From positions 91,278-155,277 of the forward strand of contig DATJPT010000018.1 of NCBI GenBank assembly GCA_035506275.1: DNA of 64,000 nt, written 5' to 3'. This document shows, in pieces, positions 1 to 14,785 of this stretch. Source of the stretch: Bacteroidota bacterium. Its GTDB lineage: Bacteria; Bacteroidota; Ignavibacteria; UBA10030; UBA8401. The notes under the pieces were generated by a model. The model was not told where the DNA came from. It searched no databases and saw only the letters and a program-made list of their open reading frames with translations. Each line of letters opens with the position of its first letter. The stretch's first letter is position 1. The position numbers and the translations under genes are program-made.

Positions 1-1620
1 CAGAAAGCGATCGTCGTCCCCGGCCAGCGCTTCAAGAAAGGCGAAGTGCTCGCCGACGGCTGCGCGACCGACCGGGGCGAGCTCGCATTGGGCCGCAACG
101 TGCTGGTGGCGTTCATGCCGTGGCGCGGGTACAATTTCGAGGACGCCATCATCATGAACGAACGGATCGTGTCGGAGGACGTGTACACGTCGATCCACAT
201 CGAAGAGTTCGAGCTCCAGGTACGCGACACCAAGCGCGGCGAGGAAGAGCTGACGCGTGAAATTCCGAACGTCAGCGAAGAAGCAACGAAGGACCTCGAC
301 GAGAACGGCATCATCCGCGTCGGCGCCGAAGTGAAGGAAGGCGACATCCTCATCGGCAAGATCACGCCGAAAGGGGAGACCGACCCGACCCCGGAAGAGA
401 AGCTCCTGAAGGCGATCTTCGGCGAGAAGGCCGGCGACGTCAAGGATGCGTCGTTGAAAGCCCCCCCGGGAATGAAGGGCATTGTCATCGAGACGAAGCT
501 CTTCAGCCGCAAGAAGAAAGATGCGGAAACGAAGAAGGACGACAAAAAACACCTCGACCTTCTCGAGAAGCAGCGCCGCAAGGATATCAAGGACCACTAC
601 GAAAAGTTAGGACGAAAGCTCGACCTTTTGCTGAACGAAGAGAAGTCGATCGGCGTGCGCGACAAGGACGGCAACGTCGTCTTCCGCAGCGGCACGCAGT
701 TCAAGGAAGGGACATTCTCGTCGTACGACAACCTCGAGAAGCTCGACTACTCGCAGGATTGGGTGGACGACAAGCGAAAAAACAACTTGCTCGTCCGCGT
801 CTTTGAAAATTATTTCGATACGCTCAACCATATCGAAGAAGCGTACAAACACGAGAAGAATAAGATCATGCTGGGCGACGAACTTCCTCCGGGAATCGTT
901 CAGCTCGCCAAGGTCTATGTCGCGAAGAAGAGAAAACTGTCGGTCGGCGATAAGATGGCCGGGCGACACGGCAACAAAGGCGTCGTGGCGGCGATCGTCC
1001 CGCGGGAAGACATGCCGTTCATGCCGGACGGGACACCGGTGGACATCGTATTGAATCCGCTCGGCGTGCCGTCGCGTATGAATCTCGGCCAGCTGTTCGA
1101 GACCGCGCTCGGCTGGGCGGGTGAAGCGCTCGGCGTGAAATTTTCCACCCCGATCTTCGACGGCGCAAGCTGGGAAGACGTGCAGGAGCAGCTGAAGAAA
1201 GCGAACCTCCACCCCGAATCCCGCAGCGTGCTGTTCGATGGAAGAACGGGGGAGCGGTTCGACCAGGAGGTCACTGTCGGGTTCATCTATATGATGAAGC
1301 TCTCCCATCTTGTCGACGACAAGATCCATGCGCGCTCGATCGGACCATACTCCCTCATTACGCAGCAGCCCCTCGGCGGCAAAGCGCAGTTCGGAGGACA
1401 GCGGTTCGGAGAGATGGAAGTTTGGGCGCTGCAGGGGTACGGCGCGTCGCACGTGCTGCAGGAAATTCTTACCGTCAAATCTGACGACGTTGTCGGCCGC
1501 GCGAAGGTCTACGAGGCGATCGTCAAAGGAGACAACCTGCCGGAGGCGAATATTCCGGAATCGTTTAATGTGTTGATTCGCGAACTGCAAGGGCTGGGAC
1601 TCGAGATGAAGATCGAGTAA
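1..1620 (+). CDS. rpoB: RNA polymerase beta subunit, C-terminal part (5' end outside window)
   Basis: This is the C-terminal portion (about 539 residues) of the RNA polymerase beta subunit; the frame is open from base 1, so the N-terminal half, including the rifampicin pocket, lies upstream. It begins shortly before the conserved [11 protein letters not shown] segment and contains the [12 protein letters not shown] block around the active centre and the near-C-terminal [19 protein letters not shown] block that packs against beta prime. A Lys/Asp-rich stretch near 500-600 is a variable region. The gene ends 81 nt before rpoC in the usual rpoBC order, so the two are surely co-transcribed. Identification is certain; only the partial extent limits it. 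Confidence 0.98.
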   Translation, partial: QKAIVVPGQRFKKGEVLADGCATDRGELALGRNVLVAFMPWRGYNFEDAIIMNERIVSEDVYTSIHIEEFELQVRDTKRGEEELTREIPNVSEEATKDLDENGIIRVGAEVKEGDILIGKITPKGETDPTPEEKLLKAIFGEKAGDVKDASLKAPPGMKGIVIETKLFSRKKKDAETKKDDKKHLDLLEKQRRKDIKDHYEKLGRKLDLLLNEEKSIGVRDKDGNVVFRSGTQFKEGTFSSYDNLEKLDYSQDWVDDKRKNNLLVRVFENYFDTLNHIEEAYKHEKNKIMLGDELPPGIVQLAKVYVAKKRKLSVGDKMAGRHGNKGVVAAIVPREDMPFMPDGTPVDIVLNPLGVPSRMNLGQLFETALGWAGEALGVKFSTPIFDGASWEDVQEQLKKANLHPESRSVLFDGRTGERFDQEVTVGFIYMMKLSHLVDDKIHARSIGPYSLITQQPLGGKAQFGGQRFGEMEVWALQGYGASHVLQEILTVKSDDVVGRAKVYEAIVKGDNLPEANIPESFNVLIRELQGLGLEMKIE

Positions 1621-1701
1621 GCGAAAGGACGGTTGGACAGGCGGCGCGCTACGGTAGCGATGCCGCCGTTCGTTGAACACTTCATAATTGGAGATTGGCG
1701 T

Positions 1702-6003
<4,302 letters not shown>

Positions 6004-6013
6004 CGAAGCCGAG

Positions 6014-6053
6014 GCTGTTTCTGCGGTTGGAAGCAATTTACCGCAGAAACAGC
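6014..6053 (+). terminator. Hairpin after rpoC
   Basis: A perfect 14-bp inverted repeat (6014-6027 with 6040-6053, 12-nt loop) lies 10 nt after the rpoC stop. The bases after it are T-rich but interrupted (TTGACTTATTTTT), so it could be a leaky intrinsic terminator or an RNA-processing hairpin between rpoBC and the str block. Its right arm ends next to the -35 box of the rpsL promoter. Confidence 0.6.
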
Positions 6054-6082
6054 TTGACTTATTTTTCACATTTTTGTATATT
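6054..6082 (+). promoter_or_regulatory. Candidate sigma70-type promoter for rpsL-rpsG-fusA-tuf
   Basis: TTGACT (6054-6059) and TATATT (6077-6082) are separated by exactly 17 nt and lie about 50 nt upstream of the rpsL start. This is close to the enterobacterial consensus rather than the TAnnTTTG form of Bacteroidota. It would give the str block its own transcription independent of rpoBC. Confidence 0.65.
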
Positions 6083-6135
6083 GTTAGGCTAATTTTTTAT
6101 TCGATGCATTGTCACGGTTATTCCGGAGCAAAGTT

Positions 6136-6507
6136 TTGCCAACGATAAATCAGTTAGTCCGATCAGGCCGCAGAAGCATTCTTTTCAAAAGCAAAGCGCC
6201 CGCCCTTGCAGGGAATCCCCAAAAGCGGGGTGTCTGTACACGAGTCTATACCACGACCCCCAAGAAACCTAATTCGGCGCTGCGCAAAGTCGCACGTGTT
6301 CGGCTGACCAACGGCATCGAAGTCACTGCGTATATTCCGGGCGAAGGGCATAATCTGCAGGAACACTCAATTGTTATGATTCGCGGCGGCAGAGTAAAGG
6401 ACCTGCCGGGAGTCAGGTATCACATCATTCGAGGAACGCTCGATACAGCTGGAGTGAACGAGCGAAAACAAGGAAGGTCAAAGTACGGCGCCAAGCGCCC
6501 GAAGTAA
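6136..6507 (+). CDS. rpsL: 30S ribosomal protein S12
   Basis: S12, 123 residues, part of the decoding centre of the 30S subunit. The start is a TTG at 6136, giving MPTINQLVR like other S12 proteins, with GGAG at 6124-6127 placed 8 nt upstream; an ATG at 6109 in the same frame would add nine unconserved residues. The [13 protein letters not shown] loop holds the lysine whose change gives streptomycin resistance elsewhere, and it is wild type here. [13 protein letters not shown] is also intact. It opens the str block and is followed 6 nt later by rpsG. Confidence 0.97.
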   Translation: MPTINQLVRSGRRSILFKSKAPALAGNPQKRGVCTRVYTTTPKKPNSALRKVARVRLTNGIEVTAYIPGEGHNLQEHSIVMIRGGRVKDLPGVRYHIIRGTLDTAGVNERKQGRSKYGAKRPK

Positions 6508-6513
6508 TCGCCT

Positions 6514-6981
6514 ATGAGAAAGAAAAGAGCAGATAAAAGGCCGATCCTCAGCGATCCGAAATTTAATGATCCACTGGTAGCCCGTTTCATCAACAACATT
6601 ATGAAGCAGGGGAAAAAGAACCTTGCTCAATCGATTTTTTATGATGCACTTCAAGTAATAGGTGATCGTACCAAGTCCAACGCTATTGATGTTTTCAAAA
6701 AAGCAGTGAACAATGTTGCCCCCGTGATCGAAGTCCGAGCACGGCGCGTTGGAGGGGCAACCTATCAAGTCCCTACAGAAGTTCGTCCCGAACGGCGAAC
6801 CGCTCTTGCCATCCGCTGGCTTATCAACTATTCGAAAGAACGTTCGGATAAAGCAATGTCGTTAAAGCTTGCTTCGGAGTTCATGGCGGCTGCGAACGGC
6901 GAAGGAAATGCCGTAAAGAAGAAAGAAGATACGCACCGCATGGCCGAGGCAAACAAGGCTTTTGCGCATTTCAAGTGGTAA
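6514..6981 (+). CDS. rpsG: 30S ribosomal protein S7
   Basis: S7, 155 residues, the assembly initiator of the 30S head that contacts the E-site tRNA and the 3' domain of 16S rRNA. The N-terminal basic segment (MRKKRADKR), the central ARRVGGATYQVPTEV motif and the C-terminal HRMAEANKAFAHF helix are all present, and the length is normal. Only 6 nt separate it from rpsL, implying translational coupling. fusA follows after 75 nt, the conserved rpsL-rpsG-fusA-tuf order. Confidence 0.98.
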   Translation: MRKKRADKRPILSDPKFNDPLVARFINNIMKQGKKNLAQSIFYDALQVIGDRTKSNAIDVFKKAVNNVAPVIEVRARRVGGATYQVPTEVRPERRTALAIRWLINYSKERSDKAMSLKLASEFMAAANGEGNAVKKKEDTHRMAEANKAFAHFKW

Positions 6982-7056
6982 CATAATGCGGTAACCCGCG
7001 TTGCACGTTGAACCTGTCGTTGAAGTACTGTCTGCAGTTGAGGAGTTTGGAGTGTT

Positions 7057-9159
7057 ATGCCCAGAAAATATTCGCTTGAGCGAACACGAAATATAGGCAT
7101 TATGGCGCACATCGATGCGGGTAAAACCACAACGACTGAGCGCATTCTCTATTATACGGGCGTTCTGCATCGGATGGGGGAAGTGCACGACGGTGCGGCG
7201 ACCATGGACTGGATGGAGCAGGAAAAAGAACGGGGCATCACCATTACCTCCGCAGCGACGACCTGTTTCTGGAGAGACCATTATATCAACATTATCGACA
7301 CCCCGGGGCACGTCGACTTCACAATCGAAGTCGAGCGTTCGCTGCGCGTTCTGGACGGCGCCGTTGCGCTCTTCTGCTCCGTCGGCGGTGTTGAACCCCA
7401 GTCGGAAACAGTATGGCGCCAGGCCGATAAGTACGGCGTTCCCCGCATCGCGTTCGTCAATAAGATGGACCGCGTCGGCGCGGATTTTCTCGGTGCCGTG
7501 CAGATGATGAAAGACCGCCTCGGCGCCAATGCGGTGCCGATCCACCTGCCGGTCGGCGAAGGGGACCTCTTTACCGGCATCATCGATTTGATCACGATGA
7601 AGGCCCGCATCTTCCACGAAGAGTCGAACGGCATGACGTGGGAAGATATCGCAATCCCGCATGACCTGCAGAAGCTCGCCGCCGACTACCGGACAAAAAT
7701 GCTCGAAGCGGTCTCGGATGAGGACGACACTCTCCTCGAAAAATATCTCGAGGGAAAAGAGATCAGTTCTAAAGAAATTATTGCCGTCCTCCGGAGAGCG
7801 TGTCTGAAGACGAGCATCATTCCTGTGCTGTGCGGCTCGTCGTTCAAGAACAAGGGGGTCCAGATGCTGCTCGACGCCGTCGTCGATTTTCTCCCCTCGC
7901 CCATAGACATTAATAAGGGGGAAATTTCCGGCCATCATCCGAACATGAAAGATATGATCGTCCGGAAAGTGACGGACAGCGAGAAGTTTACGGCGCTTGC
8001 CTTCAAGATCATGACCGATCCGTTCGTCGGAAGGCTGACGTATTTCAGGATCTACACGGGAAGTGTCAAAGCGGGATCGTACTTGTATAATTCCAGCAGC
8101 GACAAGAAGGAGCGTCTTGGACGCGTTCTTCGCATGCACGCGAACCATCGTGAGGACGTGGACGAAGGATTTGCCGGCGATATTCTTGCGGCGATCGGGT
8201 TCAAAAATACGCGTACCGGCGACACGCTCTGCGACGAAGACGATCCGATCATTTTAGAGAAGATGACATTCCCGGAACCCGTCATCCACCAGGCGATCGA
8301 ACCGAAAACGAAGGCCGACCAGGAGAAGATGGGCGAGGCGATGCAGAAGCTTTCGGAAGAAGACCCGACGTTCCGCGTATCGACGAACGAGGAGACCGGC
8401 CAGACGATCATCGGCGGAATGGGCGAACTTCATCTTGAGATCATCGTGGACCGCATGAAGCGGGAATTCAAGGTCGAGGCGAACGTCGGCCGTCCCCAGG
8501 TTGCGTATAAAGAAACTGTCCGCAAAAAAGTACAGGCTGAAGGAAAGTTCATCCGTCAGTCCGGCGGCAAAGGACAATTCGGCCATGTCTGGATCGAGCT
8601 CGAGCCGAACGAAAAAGGGAAGGGCTACGAATTCGAGGATGCGATCGTCGGCGGCGTGGTGCCGCGCGAGTTCATCAAGCCGGTGTCGGTCGGCATTCAG
8701 GAAGCGATGAAGAACGGAATCCTTGCGGGGTACCCTGTAGAGGACATCAAAGTGAAGTTGTTCGACGGCTCATACCACGAGGTCGATTCGTCCGAAATGG
8801 CGTTCAAGATCGCCGGCTCGATGGCGTTCCAGGCGGCCGCAAAAAAAGCGAATCCCGTCATCCTTGAGCCGATCATGGCCGTTGAGGTCGTTACGCCGGA
8901 GGAATATCTCGGCGATGTGATGGGGGACCTGAATTCGCGGCGCGGAAAGATCGAAGGCATCACCCCGCGCAAGGATGCGCACGTCGTCAAGGCGACCGTG
9001 CCGCTCTCCGAGATGTTCGGCTACGCGACGTCGATGCGATCGATGACACAGGGGCGCGCGCTCTATACTATGCAGTTCTCGCATTACGACGAAACGCCGA
9101 AATCGATATCCGATCAAATCATTGAAAAAGTAAAGGGCAAGGAAGCAGTCACCGCCTGA
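7057..9159 (+). CDS. fusA: Elongation factor G
   Basis: Translocation GTPase EF-G, 700 residues, full length. The G1 loop AHIDAGKT (from residue 17), G3 DTPGHVDFT and G4 NKMD are intact, followed by EF-G domains II to V. The [22 protein letters not shown] stretch is typical of bacterial EF-G and no large insertion is seen. A purine-rich GGAG sequence precedes the ATG. It lies between rpsG and tuf in the classic str order and is presumably co-expressed with the ribosomal proteins. A second EF-G paralogue elsewhere cannot be excluded. Confidence 0.98.
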   Translation: MPRKYSLERTRNIGIMAHIDAGKTTTTERILYYTGVLHRMGEVHDGAATMDWMEQEKERGITITSAATTCFWRDHYINIIDTPGHVDFTIEVERSLRVLDGAVALFCSVGGVEPQSETVWRQADKYGVPRIAFVNKMDRVGADFLGAVQMMKDRLGANAVPIHLPVGEGDLFTGIIDLITMKARIFHEESNGMTWEDIAIPHDLQKLAADYRTKMLEAVSDEDDTLLEKYLEGKEISSKEIIAVLRRACLKTSIIPVLCGSSFKNKGVQMLLDAVVDFLPSPIDINKGEISGHHPNMKDMIVRKVTDSEKFTALAFKIMTDPFVGRLTYFRIYTGSVKAGSYLYNSSSDKKERLGRVLRMHANHREDVDEGFAGDILAAIGFKNTRTGDTLCDEDDPIILEKMTFPEPVIHQAIEPKTKADQEKMGEAMQKLSEEDPTFRVSTNEETGQTIIGGMGELHLEIIVDRMKREFKVEANVGRPQVAYKETVRKKVQAEGKFIRQSGGKGQFGHVWIELEPNEKGKGYEFEDAIVGGVVPREFIKPVSVGIQEAMKNGILAGYPVEDIKVKLFDGSYHEVDSSEMAFKIAGSMAFQAAAKKANPVILEPIMAVEVVTPEEYLGDVMGDLNSRRGKIEGITPRKDAHVVKATVPLSEMFGYATSMRSMTQGRALYTMQFSHYDETPKSISDQIIEKVKGKEAVTA

Positions 9160-9213
9160 TTTCTGACAGAGAGTAAAAACACCTCGTTCCCAATTACGTA
9201 AGGAGACATTCTC

Positions 9214-10425
9214 ATGGCAAAAGAAAAATTTGACCGCAGCAAGCCGCACGTGAACGTCGGAACCATCGGCCACGTTGACCACGGCAAGACAACCTTGACC
9301 GCCGCGATTACCATGGTGCTGGCAAAGAAGGGGCTTTCGCAGATCCGAACATTCGACAGCATCGACAACGCGCCGGAAGAAAAAGCGCGTGGGATCACCA
9401 TTGCTACGGCACACGTCGAGTACTCGACCGACAAGCGCCACTACGCGCACGTCGACTGCCCGGGCCATGCCGACTACGTGAAGAACATGATCACGGGCGC
9501 CGCCCAGATGGACGGGGCCATCCTTGTTGTTGCCGGAACGGACGGACCGATGCCGCAGACGCGCGAGCACATTATTCTCGCACGCCAGGTCGGCGTTCCC
9601 CGCATCGTTGTTTTTTTGAATAAAGTTGACGCCGTCGACGACCCGGAGCTGCTCGACCTCGTCGAGATGGAAATGCGCGACCTGCTCAAGGCGAACGAAT
9701 TCCCCGGCGACCAGATCCCCATCATTCGCGGCTCGGCGTTGAAAGCCATGGAAGCGGCATTGCGGCCGGATTCGAAGGTCGACGACCCCGCCTTCAAATG
9801 CATCATGGATCTCATGGATGCGATCGACTCGTACGTTCCGCTTCCGCAGCGCGATTCCGAAAAGCCGTTCCTCATGCCGGTCGAAGACGTCTTCTCGATC
9901 ACCGGACGCGGGACGGTCGGCACGGGGCGTGTTGACCGCGGCCGCGCCAAAGTCGGCGACGAAGTCGAAGTGATCGGACTCGGCCAGCACAAGAAGACGG
10001 TCATCACCGGTGCAGAAATGTTCCGCAAGGAACTCGACGAAGTTGTCGCGGGCGACAATGCCGGACTGCTGCTGCGCGGCATTGAGAAGAACGATCTCGA
10101 GCGCGGTATGGTCATTGCGAAGCCCGGCTCCATCACCCCGCACAAAAAATTCAACGCGCAGGTGTACGTGCTCAAGAAAGAAGAAGGCGGACGTCACACA
10201 CCGTTCCTGAACGGCTACCGCCCGCAGTTCTACTTCCGGACCACGGACGTGACCGGCGTCGTCACCCTTCCGCAGGGAGTGGAAATGGTGATGCCGGGGG
10301 ACAACGTCGACAACATGCAGATCGAACTGATCTCCACCATCGCCATGGAAGAGAAGCTGCGCTTCGCTATCCGTGAAGGCGGCCGCACGGTCGGTTCGGG
10401 CGTTGTCACAAAGATCATCGAATAA
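9214..10425 (+). CDS. tuf: Elongation factor Tu
   Basis: EF-Tu, 403 residues, delivers aminoacyl-tRNA to the ribosome as a GTP complex. The P-loop GHVDHGKT starts at residue 19, followed by [13 protein letters not shown] and NKVD; domains II and III show the [10 protein letters not shown] and RTTDVTG motifs. AAGGAGA precedes the ATG. The switch I region reads [10 protein letters not shown], a small change from the common INTAHVEY. It is the last gene of the str block; 63 nt, including a small hairpin, separate it from rpsJ. Confidence 0.98.
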   Translation: MAKEKFDRSKPHVNVGTIGHVDHGKTTLTAAITMVLAKKGLSQIRTFDSIDNAPEEKARGITIATAHVEYSTDKRHYAHVDCPGHADYVKNMITGAAQMDGAILVVAGTDGPMPQTREHIILARQVGVPRIVVFLNKVDAVDDPELLDLVEMEMRDLLKANEFPGDQIPIIRGSALKAMEAALRPDSKVDDPAFKCIMDLMDAIDSYVPLPQRDSEKPFLMPVEDVFSITGRGTVGTGRVDRGRAKVGDEVEVIGLGQHKKTVITGAEMFRKELDEVVAGDNAGLLLRGIEKNDLERGMVIAKPGSITPHKKFNAQVYVLKKEEGGRHTPFLNGYRPQFYFRTTDVTGVVTLPQGVEMVMPGDNVDNMQIELISTIAMEEKLRFAIREGGRTVGSGVVTKIIE

Positions 10426-10441
10426 AAGCTGTTTAACTTTT

Positions 10442-10474
10442 GAGCCGCGTCCCGCTCTTAACGGATCGCGGCTC
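10442..10474 (+). other. Small hairpin between tuf and rpsJ
   Basis: GAGCCGCG (10442-10449) pairs perfectly with CGCGGCTC (10467-10474) across a 17-nt loop. No T-run follows, so it is more likely a processing or 3'-end stabilising hairpin between the str and S10 blocks than a strong terminator. Confidence 0.35.
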
Positions 10475-10488
10475 GCACGGAGTTCCAA

Positions 10489-10797
10489 GTGGCTGGTCAA
10501 AAAATTCGCATCAAATTAAAATCGTACGATCACAACCTGATCGACAAATCGGCCGAGAAGATCATCAAGACGGTGAAATCGACCGGCGCGGTGGTCTCGG
10601 GTCCGATTCCGCTGCCGACGAAGCGCACGCTGTACACCGTGCTCCGTTCGCCGCACGTCGATAAAAAATCCCGCGAGCAGTTCGAGACGCGCGCCCATAA
10701 GCGCCTCATCGATATTCTTACCTCCGGCACGAAGACGGTCGACGCGCTGATGAAGCTCGACCTTCCCGCCGGCGTCGACGTGGAAATCAAAGTGTAA
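10489..10797 (+). CDS. rpsJ: 30S ribosomal protein S10
   Basis: S10 (NusE), 102 residues: a 30S head protein and also a component of transcription antitermination complexes with NusB. Translation starts at GTG 10489 ([15 protein letters not shown]). The loop [21 protein letters not shown] and the C-terminal [18 protein letters not shown] are typical. It opens the S10 block; the next gene, rplC, starts after 111 nt, one of the longer gaps in the cluster. Confidence 0.98.
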   Translation: MAGQKIRIKLKSYDHNLIDKSAEKIIKTVKSTGAVVSGPIPLPTKRTLYTVLRSPHVDKKSREQFETRAHKRLIDILTSGTKTVDALMKLDLPAGVDVEIKV

Positions 10798-10908
10798 GGT
10801 GCGGTGAGGAATGCAGGCGGGAGCCCGCCGTCAACGGGCCCTTCGATCAGAAAAGATTTTTGACTAACCGGTTTCGCAAAAAGTGCAGATACCGAAGGAG
10901 TTTAACCA

Positions 10909-11529
10909 GTGAGTGGTATACTAGGAAAAAAAGTCGGCATGACGAGCATCTTCGATGACAACGGGGTTTCGATCCCGTGCACCGTCATCGAAGCCGGTCC
11001 TTGTTATGTAACTCAAATACGAACGAAGGAAAAGGACGGATACGAAGCCGTCCAGCTCGGTTTCGACGAGAAGCCGGAGCGCCTCGTGAACAAGCCCTCG
11101 AAGGGACACTTTGCGAAAGCAAGCGTCAAAGGGCTGCGGCTGCTGAAAGAGTTCCGCGATTTCAAAGCGGGCGATATTGCCGTCGGCAAAGAGGTGAAGG
11201 TCGACCTCTTCACGAAAGGGGACAAGGTCTCCGTGACCGCGAAATCCAAAGGCAAGGGATTTCAGGGCGTTGTCCGCCGGCATCATTTCTCCGGAGTCGG
11301 CATGACGACACACGGCCAGTCGGACCGTGTCCGCGCGCCGGGGTCCATCGGCTCGTCCTCGTATCCGTCACGGGTCTTCAAAGGGATGCGCATGGCGGGT
11401 AGGATGGGGTTCAGGAATGTGACCGTGAAGAACCTCACGGTCGTCCAGGTCATCCTGGAATCCAACCTCATCCTCGTCAAGGGATCGGTTCCCGGGGCGA
11501 TCAATACGTACGTTGAGATCACGAAGTAA
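10909..11529 (+). CDS. rplC: 50S ribosomal protein L3
   Basis: L3, 206 residues, binds 23S rRNA near the peptidyl-transferase centre and is an early assembly protein. It starts at GTG 10909 with AAGGAG about 8 nt upstream ([19 protein letters not shown]). The long loop with [22 protein letters not shown], which reaches toward the catalytic centre and is the site of glutamine methylation in other bacteria, is present. Its order after rpsJ and before rplD is standard. Confidence 0.98.
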   Translation: MSGILGKKVGMTSIFDDNGVSIPCTVIEAGPCYVTQIRTKEKDGYEAVQLGFDEKPERLVNKPSKGHFAKASVKGLRLLKEFRDFKAGDIAVGKEVKVDLFTKGDKVSVTAKSKGKGFQGVVRRHHFSGVGMTTHGQSDRVRAPGSIGSSSYPSRVFKGMRMAGRMGFRNVTVKNLTVVQVILESNLILVKGSVPGAINTYVEITK

Positions 11530-11564
11530 TTTCCCACGAGATCGAAAAAGAAAGTACGACAAAG

Positions 11565-12194
11565 ATGAAAGTTGATGTGCTAAAGAAAGATGGAACGAAG
11601 TCCGGCGAGACGGTGACGCTTGCGCCCGAGATCTTCGAAGTGACGCCGAACGACCATGCGATCTACATGGCCGTGCGCTCCTACATGGCGAATCAGCGGC
11701 AGGGGACGCATCAGACGAAAGAGCGGAGCGACGTCCGCGGCGGCGGCAAAAAGCCGTTTGCACAGAAGAAAACGGGACGTGCACGCCAGGGGACAAGCCG
11801 TTCTCCGTTGATGGCCGGAGGCGGCACCGTGTTCGGTCCGCATCCGCATGATTACGTGGTGAAGCTTCCCCTTAAAGTGAAGCGCATGGCCCGGAAGTCG
11901 GCTCTTGCCTATAAGGCAAAGGAAGCCAGCATCGTTGTTGTCGAGGATTTCAGCTTCGACGGGCCGAAGACAAAAGAGATGGCGGGGGTGCTGAAGGCCC
12001 TGCAGGTTGCCTCCAAGAAGGTGCTGTTCCTCGTCCCGAAAAAGGACGACAACGTCCTGAGGTCGGGCCGGAACATTCCGAAGTTGAACATCCTTGAGGC
12101 GGCCAAGGCATCGACATACGAAATTGTGGACAGCGCCGTGCTTGTGATGCAGAAGAGCGCGGTCGACATTCTCCAGAAAACGTTTTCCAATTAA
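11565..12194 (+). CDS. rplD: 50S ribosomal protein L4
   Basis: L4, 209 residues, lines the polypeptide exit tunnel. The extended loop contains RQGTHQTKERSDVRGGGKKPF and GRARQGTSRSPLMAGGG, the regions that contact 23S rRNA and influence macrolide binding. The globular part ends with IPKLNILEAAKASTYEIVDS. In E. coli L4 represses its own S10 operon; nothing in this sequence shows whether the same happens here. Gap to rplC 35 nt, to rplW 12 nt. Confidence 0.97.
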   Translation: MKVDVLKKDGTKSGETVTLAPEIFEVTPNDHAIYMAVRSYMANQRQGTHQTKERSDVRGGGKKPFAQKKTGRARQGTSRSPLMAGGGTVFGPHPHDYVVKLPLKVKRMARKSALAYKAKEASIVVVEDFSFDGPKTKEMAGVLKALQVASKKVLFLVPKKDDNVLRSGRNIPKLNILEAAKASTYEIVDSAVLVMQKSAVDILQKTFSN

Positions 12195-12206
12195 CGCGAG
12201 CGACCG

Positions 12207-12497
12207 ATGAGTGTACTATTGAAACGACCCCTGATCACCGAGAAGATGACTGCGCTTGCAGACAAGCGGCAGTACGCGTTCGAGGTGGACATCAATGCGA
12301 ACAAGATCGATATTGCCCGCGCGATCGAGAAAAAATTCAACGTGACCGTCGAGAGCATCCGGACGATCGTCTCGAAGGGGAAGCACAAGGCGCAGATGAC
12401 CAGGCGCGGACGCGTCCCCGGCAGGCGTGCCGATTTCAAAAAAGCCATCGTGACGCTGAAGCAGGACCAGAAAATCGACTTCTTCGAAAACGTGTAA
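12207..12497 (+). CDS. rplW: 50S ribosomal protein L23
   Basis: L23, 96 residues, sits at the tunnel exit and is the docking site for trigger factor and SRP. LLKRPLITEKMT at the N-terminus and the basic KGKHKAQMTRRGRVPGRRADFKKAIVTL loop are characteristic. Length is normal. It lies 12 nt after rplD and 27 nt before rplB in the S10 block. Confidence 0.97.
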   Translation: MSVLLKRPLITEKMTALADKRQYAFEVDINANKIDIARAIEKKFNVTVESIRTIVSKGKHKAQMTRRGRVPGRRADFKKAIVTLKQDQKIDFFENV

Positions 12498-12524
12498 AAC
12501 GTACCAAGCAACGGAAGCAGAGTT

Positions 12525-13349
12525 ATGGCATTACGAAAATTAAAACCGACAACAGCCGCGACACGATATTACACGATCTCGACGTTCGAGGAAATCACGA
12601 AGTCGACGCCGGAAAAATCGCTGCTCGGGCCGATCAAGAAATCCGGCGGCAGAAACAGTTACGGGCGGGTCACCTCGCGTCATCGCGGGGGCGGGCACAA
12701 AAGAAAATACCGCATCGTGGATTTCAAGAGGGACAAGCGGGATATCGCCGCGAAGGTCACGGCCATCGAGTACGACCCCAACCGTTCTACGCGCATCGCT
12801 CTTGTGCAGTACGCCGACGGCGAGAAGCGCTACATCCTTGCCCCCGAAGGGCTGAAGGTGAACGACCGGATCGTTGCCGGGAACGAAGTTGAGATCAAGA
12901 CCGGCAACGCGATGCCCCTGAAGGCGATTCCTGTCAACACTCAGATCCACAATATTGAAATGCGGGAAGGCAAGGGGGGACAGATCGCGCGCAGCGCCGG
13001 GAATTTCGCGACGGTCCAGGCAAAGGAAGGCGATTTCGTCCTTCTCAAGTTTCCTTCGGGAGAGGTCCGGAACATCCGCAGCGGATGCTACGCCACGATC
13101 GGGATGCTCGGGAACATCGACCATGAGAACATCAGCGTCGGCAAAGCGGGCCGCTCGCGCTGGCTCGGTCTCCGCTCGCATGTCCGCGGGGTCGCCATGA
13201 ATCCGGTCGACCATCCGATGGGCGGCGGCGAGGGAAAAACTTCGGGCGGCGGTCATCCGGTGAGCCCGTGGGGACAGAAATCCAAGGGATTGAAAACGCG
13301 CAAGAAGAAAAAAACATCCAGCAAGTACATTGTCAAACGCCGCAAGTAA
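12525..13349 (+). CDS. rplB: 50S ribosomal protein L2
   Basis: L2, 274 residues, one of the most conserved 50S proteins, needed for subunit association and peptidyl transfer. The N-terminal [20 protein letters not shown] and the C-terminal [14 protein letters not shown] segment, whose histidine is important in E. coli, are intact. The tail is rich in Lys and Arg ([18 protein letters not shown]). rpsS follows after 12 nt. Confidence 0.98.
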   Translation: MALRKLKPTTAATRYYTISTFEEITKSTPEKSLLGPIKKSGGRNSYGRVTSRHRGGGHKRKYRIVDFKRDKRDIAAKVTAIEYDPNRSTRIALVQYADGEKRYILAPEGLKVNDRIVAGNEVEIKTGNAMPLKAIPVNTQIHNIEMREGKGGQIARSAGNFATVQAKEGDFVLLKFPSGEVRNIRSGCYATIGMLGNIDHENISVGKAGRSRWLGLRSHVRGVAMNPVDHPMGGGEGKTSGGGHPVSPWGQKSKGLKTRKKKKTSSKYIVKRRK

Positions 13350-13361
13350 AGAGCAGAGCCT

Positions 13362-13652
13362 ATGAGTCGATCAGTAAAAAAGGGACCGTTCATCGATCCC
13401 AAGCTGCAGCAAAAAGTCGAAGCGCTCAACAAGAGCAACAAAAAGCAGGTGATCAAGACATGGTCCCGCTCATCGACGATCGCCCCTGATTTTGTGGGCC
13501 ACACGTTCGCCGTGCACAACGGGAACAAGTTCATCCCGGTCTACATTCAGGAATCGATGGTCGGCCACAAGCTCGGCGAGTTCGCGCCGACGAGAATTTT
13601 CCGGGCGCACCCCGGCTTAAAGACCGAAGCGACAACGGCACCGGCTGAATAA
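13362..13652 (+). CDS. rpsS: 30S ribosomal protein S19
   Basis: S19, 96 residues, in the 30S head, forming intersubunit bridges and contacting the A-site region. [12 protein letters not shown] at the start and the conserved [17 protein letters not shown] and [13 protein letters not shown] motifs identify it. A short Ala/Thr-rich tail ends the protein. It lies in the fixed S10 order rplB-rpsS-rplV, with 12 nt and 31 nt spacing. Confidence 0.98.
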   Translation: MSRSVKKGPFIDPKLQQKVEALNKSNKKQVIKTWSRSSTIAPDFVGHTFAVHNGNKFIPVYIQESMVGHKLGEFAPTRIFRAHPGLKTEATTAPAE

Positions 13653-13683
13653 GAGTATTCGCGCACAGATTCTGGAGTTTTTC

Positions 13684-14040
13684 ATGGAAGCAAAAGCAAT
13701 CAACAGATACATCGGAACATCGCCGCGCAAGATGCGGCTCGTGGTCGATTTGATCCGCGGGAAATCGGTCGGCGAAGCGCTCAACATTCTCCATTTCTCG
13801 CCGAAGCATGCGTCGAAAACGGCGGAGAAAGTGCTCCGGTCGGCGATCTCGAACCTTCAGAACAAGGACGACGCAGGGCGGATCGACACCGACGATATCT
13901 ACGTGAAGGAATGCTACGTGGATGGCGGCGCAACGATGAAGAGAATTCTTCCCGCGCCGATGGGGCGCGCGTTCAGAATGCTGAAACGCTCCAATCACGT
14001 GACGATCGTCGTTGCTCAACGGGACGCAAAGAAGAAATAG
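13684..14040 (+). CDS. rplV: 50S ribosomal protein L22
   Basis: L22, 118 residues; its beta-hairpin forms part of the exit-tunnel constriction with L4. Visible are the N-terminal ISPRKMRLVVDLIRGKSV-like segment (here IGTSPRKMRLVVDLIRGK) and the hairpin VDGGATMKRILPAPMGRAFR. GGAG at 13672-13675 is followed by the ATG. The next gene, rpsC, begins 62 nt downstream. Confidence 0.97.
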   Translation: MEAKAINRYIGTSPRKMRLVVDLIRGKSVGEALNILHFSPKHASKTAEKVLRSAISNLQNKDDAGRIDTDDIYVKECYVDGGATMKRILPAPMGRAFRMLKRSNHVTIVVAQRDAKKK

Positions 14041-14102
14041 GTCCACCGCCACAAGGGCATGGTATGACACACATTCATTTATTCCGGTTTTAGGAGAACA
14101 CA

Positions 14103-14741
14103 GTGGGACAAAAAACGCACCCGGTCGGTTTTCGCTTAGGCGTCATCAAGACGTGGGATTCAAACTGGTTCGATGAAAAAGGCTTCGCCGCGAAGCTTAA
14201 CGAAGATGTGATGATCCGAAACTACGTCCGCAACCGCCTCAAGAAGGCCGGCATTTCACGGATCCAGCTCGAGCGGACCCCGAAGAACGCGCGCATCACC
14301 ATTCATACCTCCCGTCCCGGCATTGTCATCGGCAAGAGCGGAAAAGAAATTTCACAGCTCGAGGAAGAGCTGAAAAAGATCACCAACAAGGAAGTGAAGA
14401 TCCTCATCAGCGAGATCAAACGTCCCGAACTCGATGCGCAGCTCGTCGCGGAGAACATTGCGTCGCAGCTTGAAGGGCGCATTTCGTTCCGGCGCGCGAT
14501 GAAGCAGGGGATCACGGCGGCCATGCGTATGGGCGCCGAAGGCGTGCGCGTGATGTGCAGCGGCCGTCTTGGCGGGGCTGAAATGGCCAGGCGCGAACAG
14601 TACAAAGAAGGACGCATCCCTCTTCACACGCTCCGCGCCGACATCGATTATGCCAACGCGACCGCCCAGACGATCTACGGACTGATCGGCGTCAAGGTGT
14701 GGATCTGCAAAGGCGAAGTTCTCGGAAACGCTGCGCGGTAA
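14103..14741 (+). CDS. rpsC: 30S ribosomal protein S3
   Basis: S3, 212 residues, at the mRNA entry channel of the 30S head. The start is GTG 14103 with AGGAG about 7 nt upstream ([13 protein letters not shown]). A type II KH domain is seen with the [11 protein letters not shown] signature near residue 76, then the C-terminal S3 domain with [11 protein letters not shown]. Length is near the usual 210-235. It sits between rplV and rplP. Confidence 0.98.
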   Translation: MGQKTHPVGFRLGVIKTWDSNWFDEKGFAAKLNEDVMIRNYVRNRLKKAGISRIQLERTPKNARITIHTSRPGIVIGKSGKEISQLEEELKKITNKEVKILISEIKRPELDAQLVAENIASQLEGRISFRRAMKQGITAAMRMGAEGVRVMCSGRLGGAEMARREQYKEGRIPLHTLRADIDYANATAQTIYGLIGVKVWICKGEVLGNAAR

Positions 14742-14785
14742 TGGTCGGTTCTGTCGTACGATTTTGATACTGGAGATTACGAATT

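Noticed and set aside
8770..10500. A 576-codon open frame antisense to fusA and tuf
   Set aside because: It is a shadow frame produced by the strong codon bias of fusA and tuf; it has a biased His/Asp/Arg composition, no family signature, and crosses the intergenic spacer.
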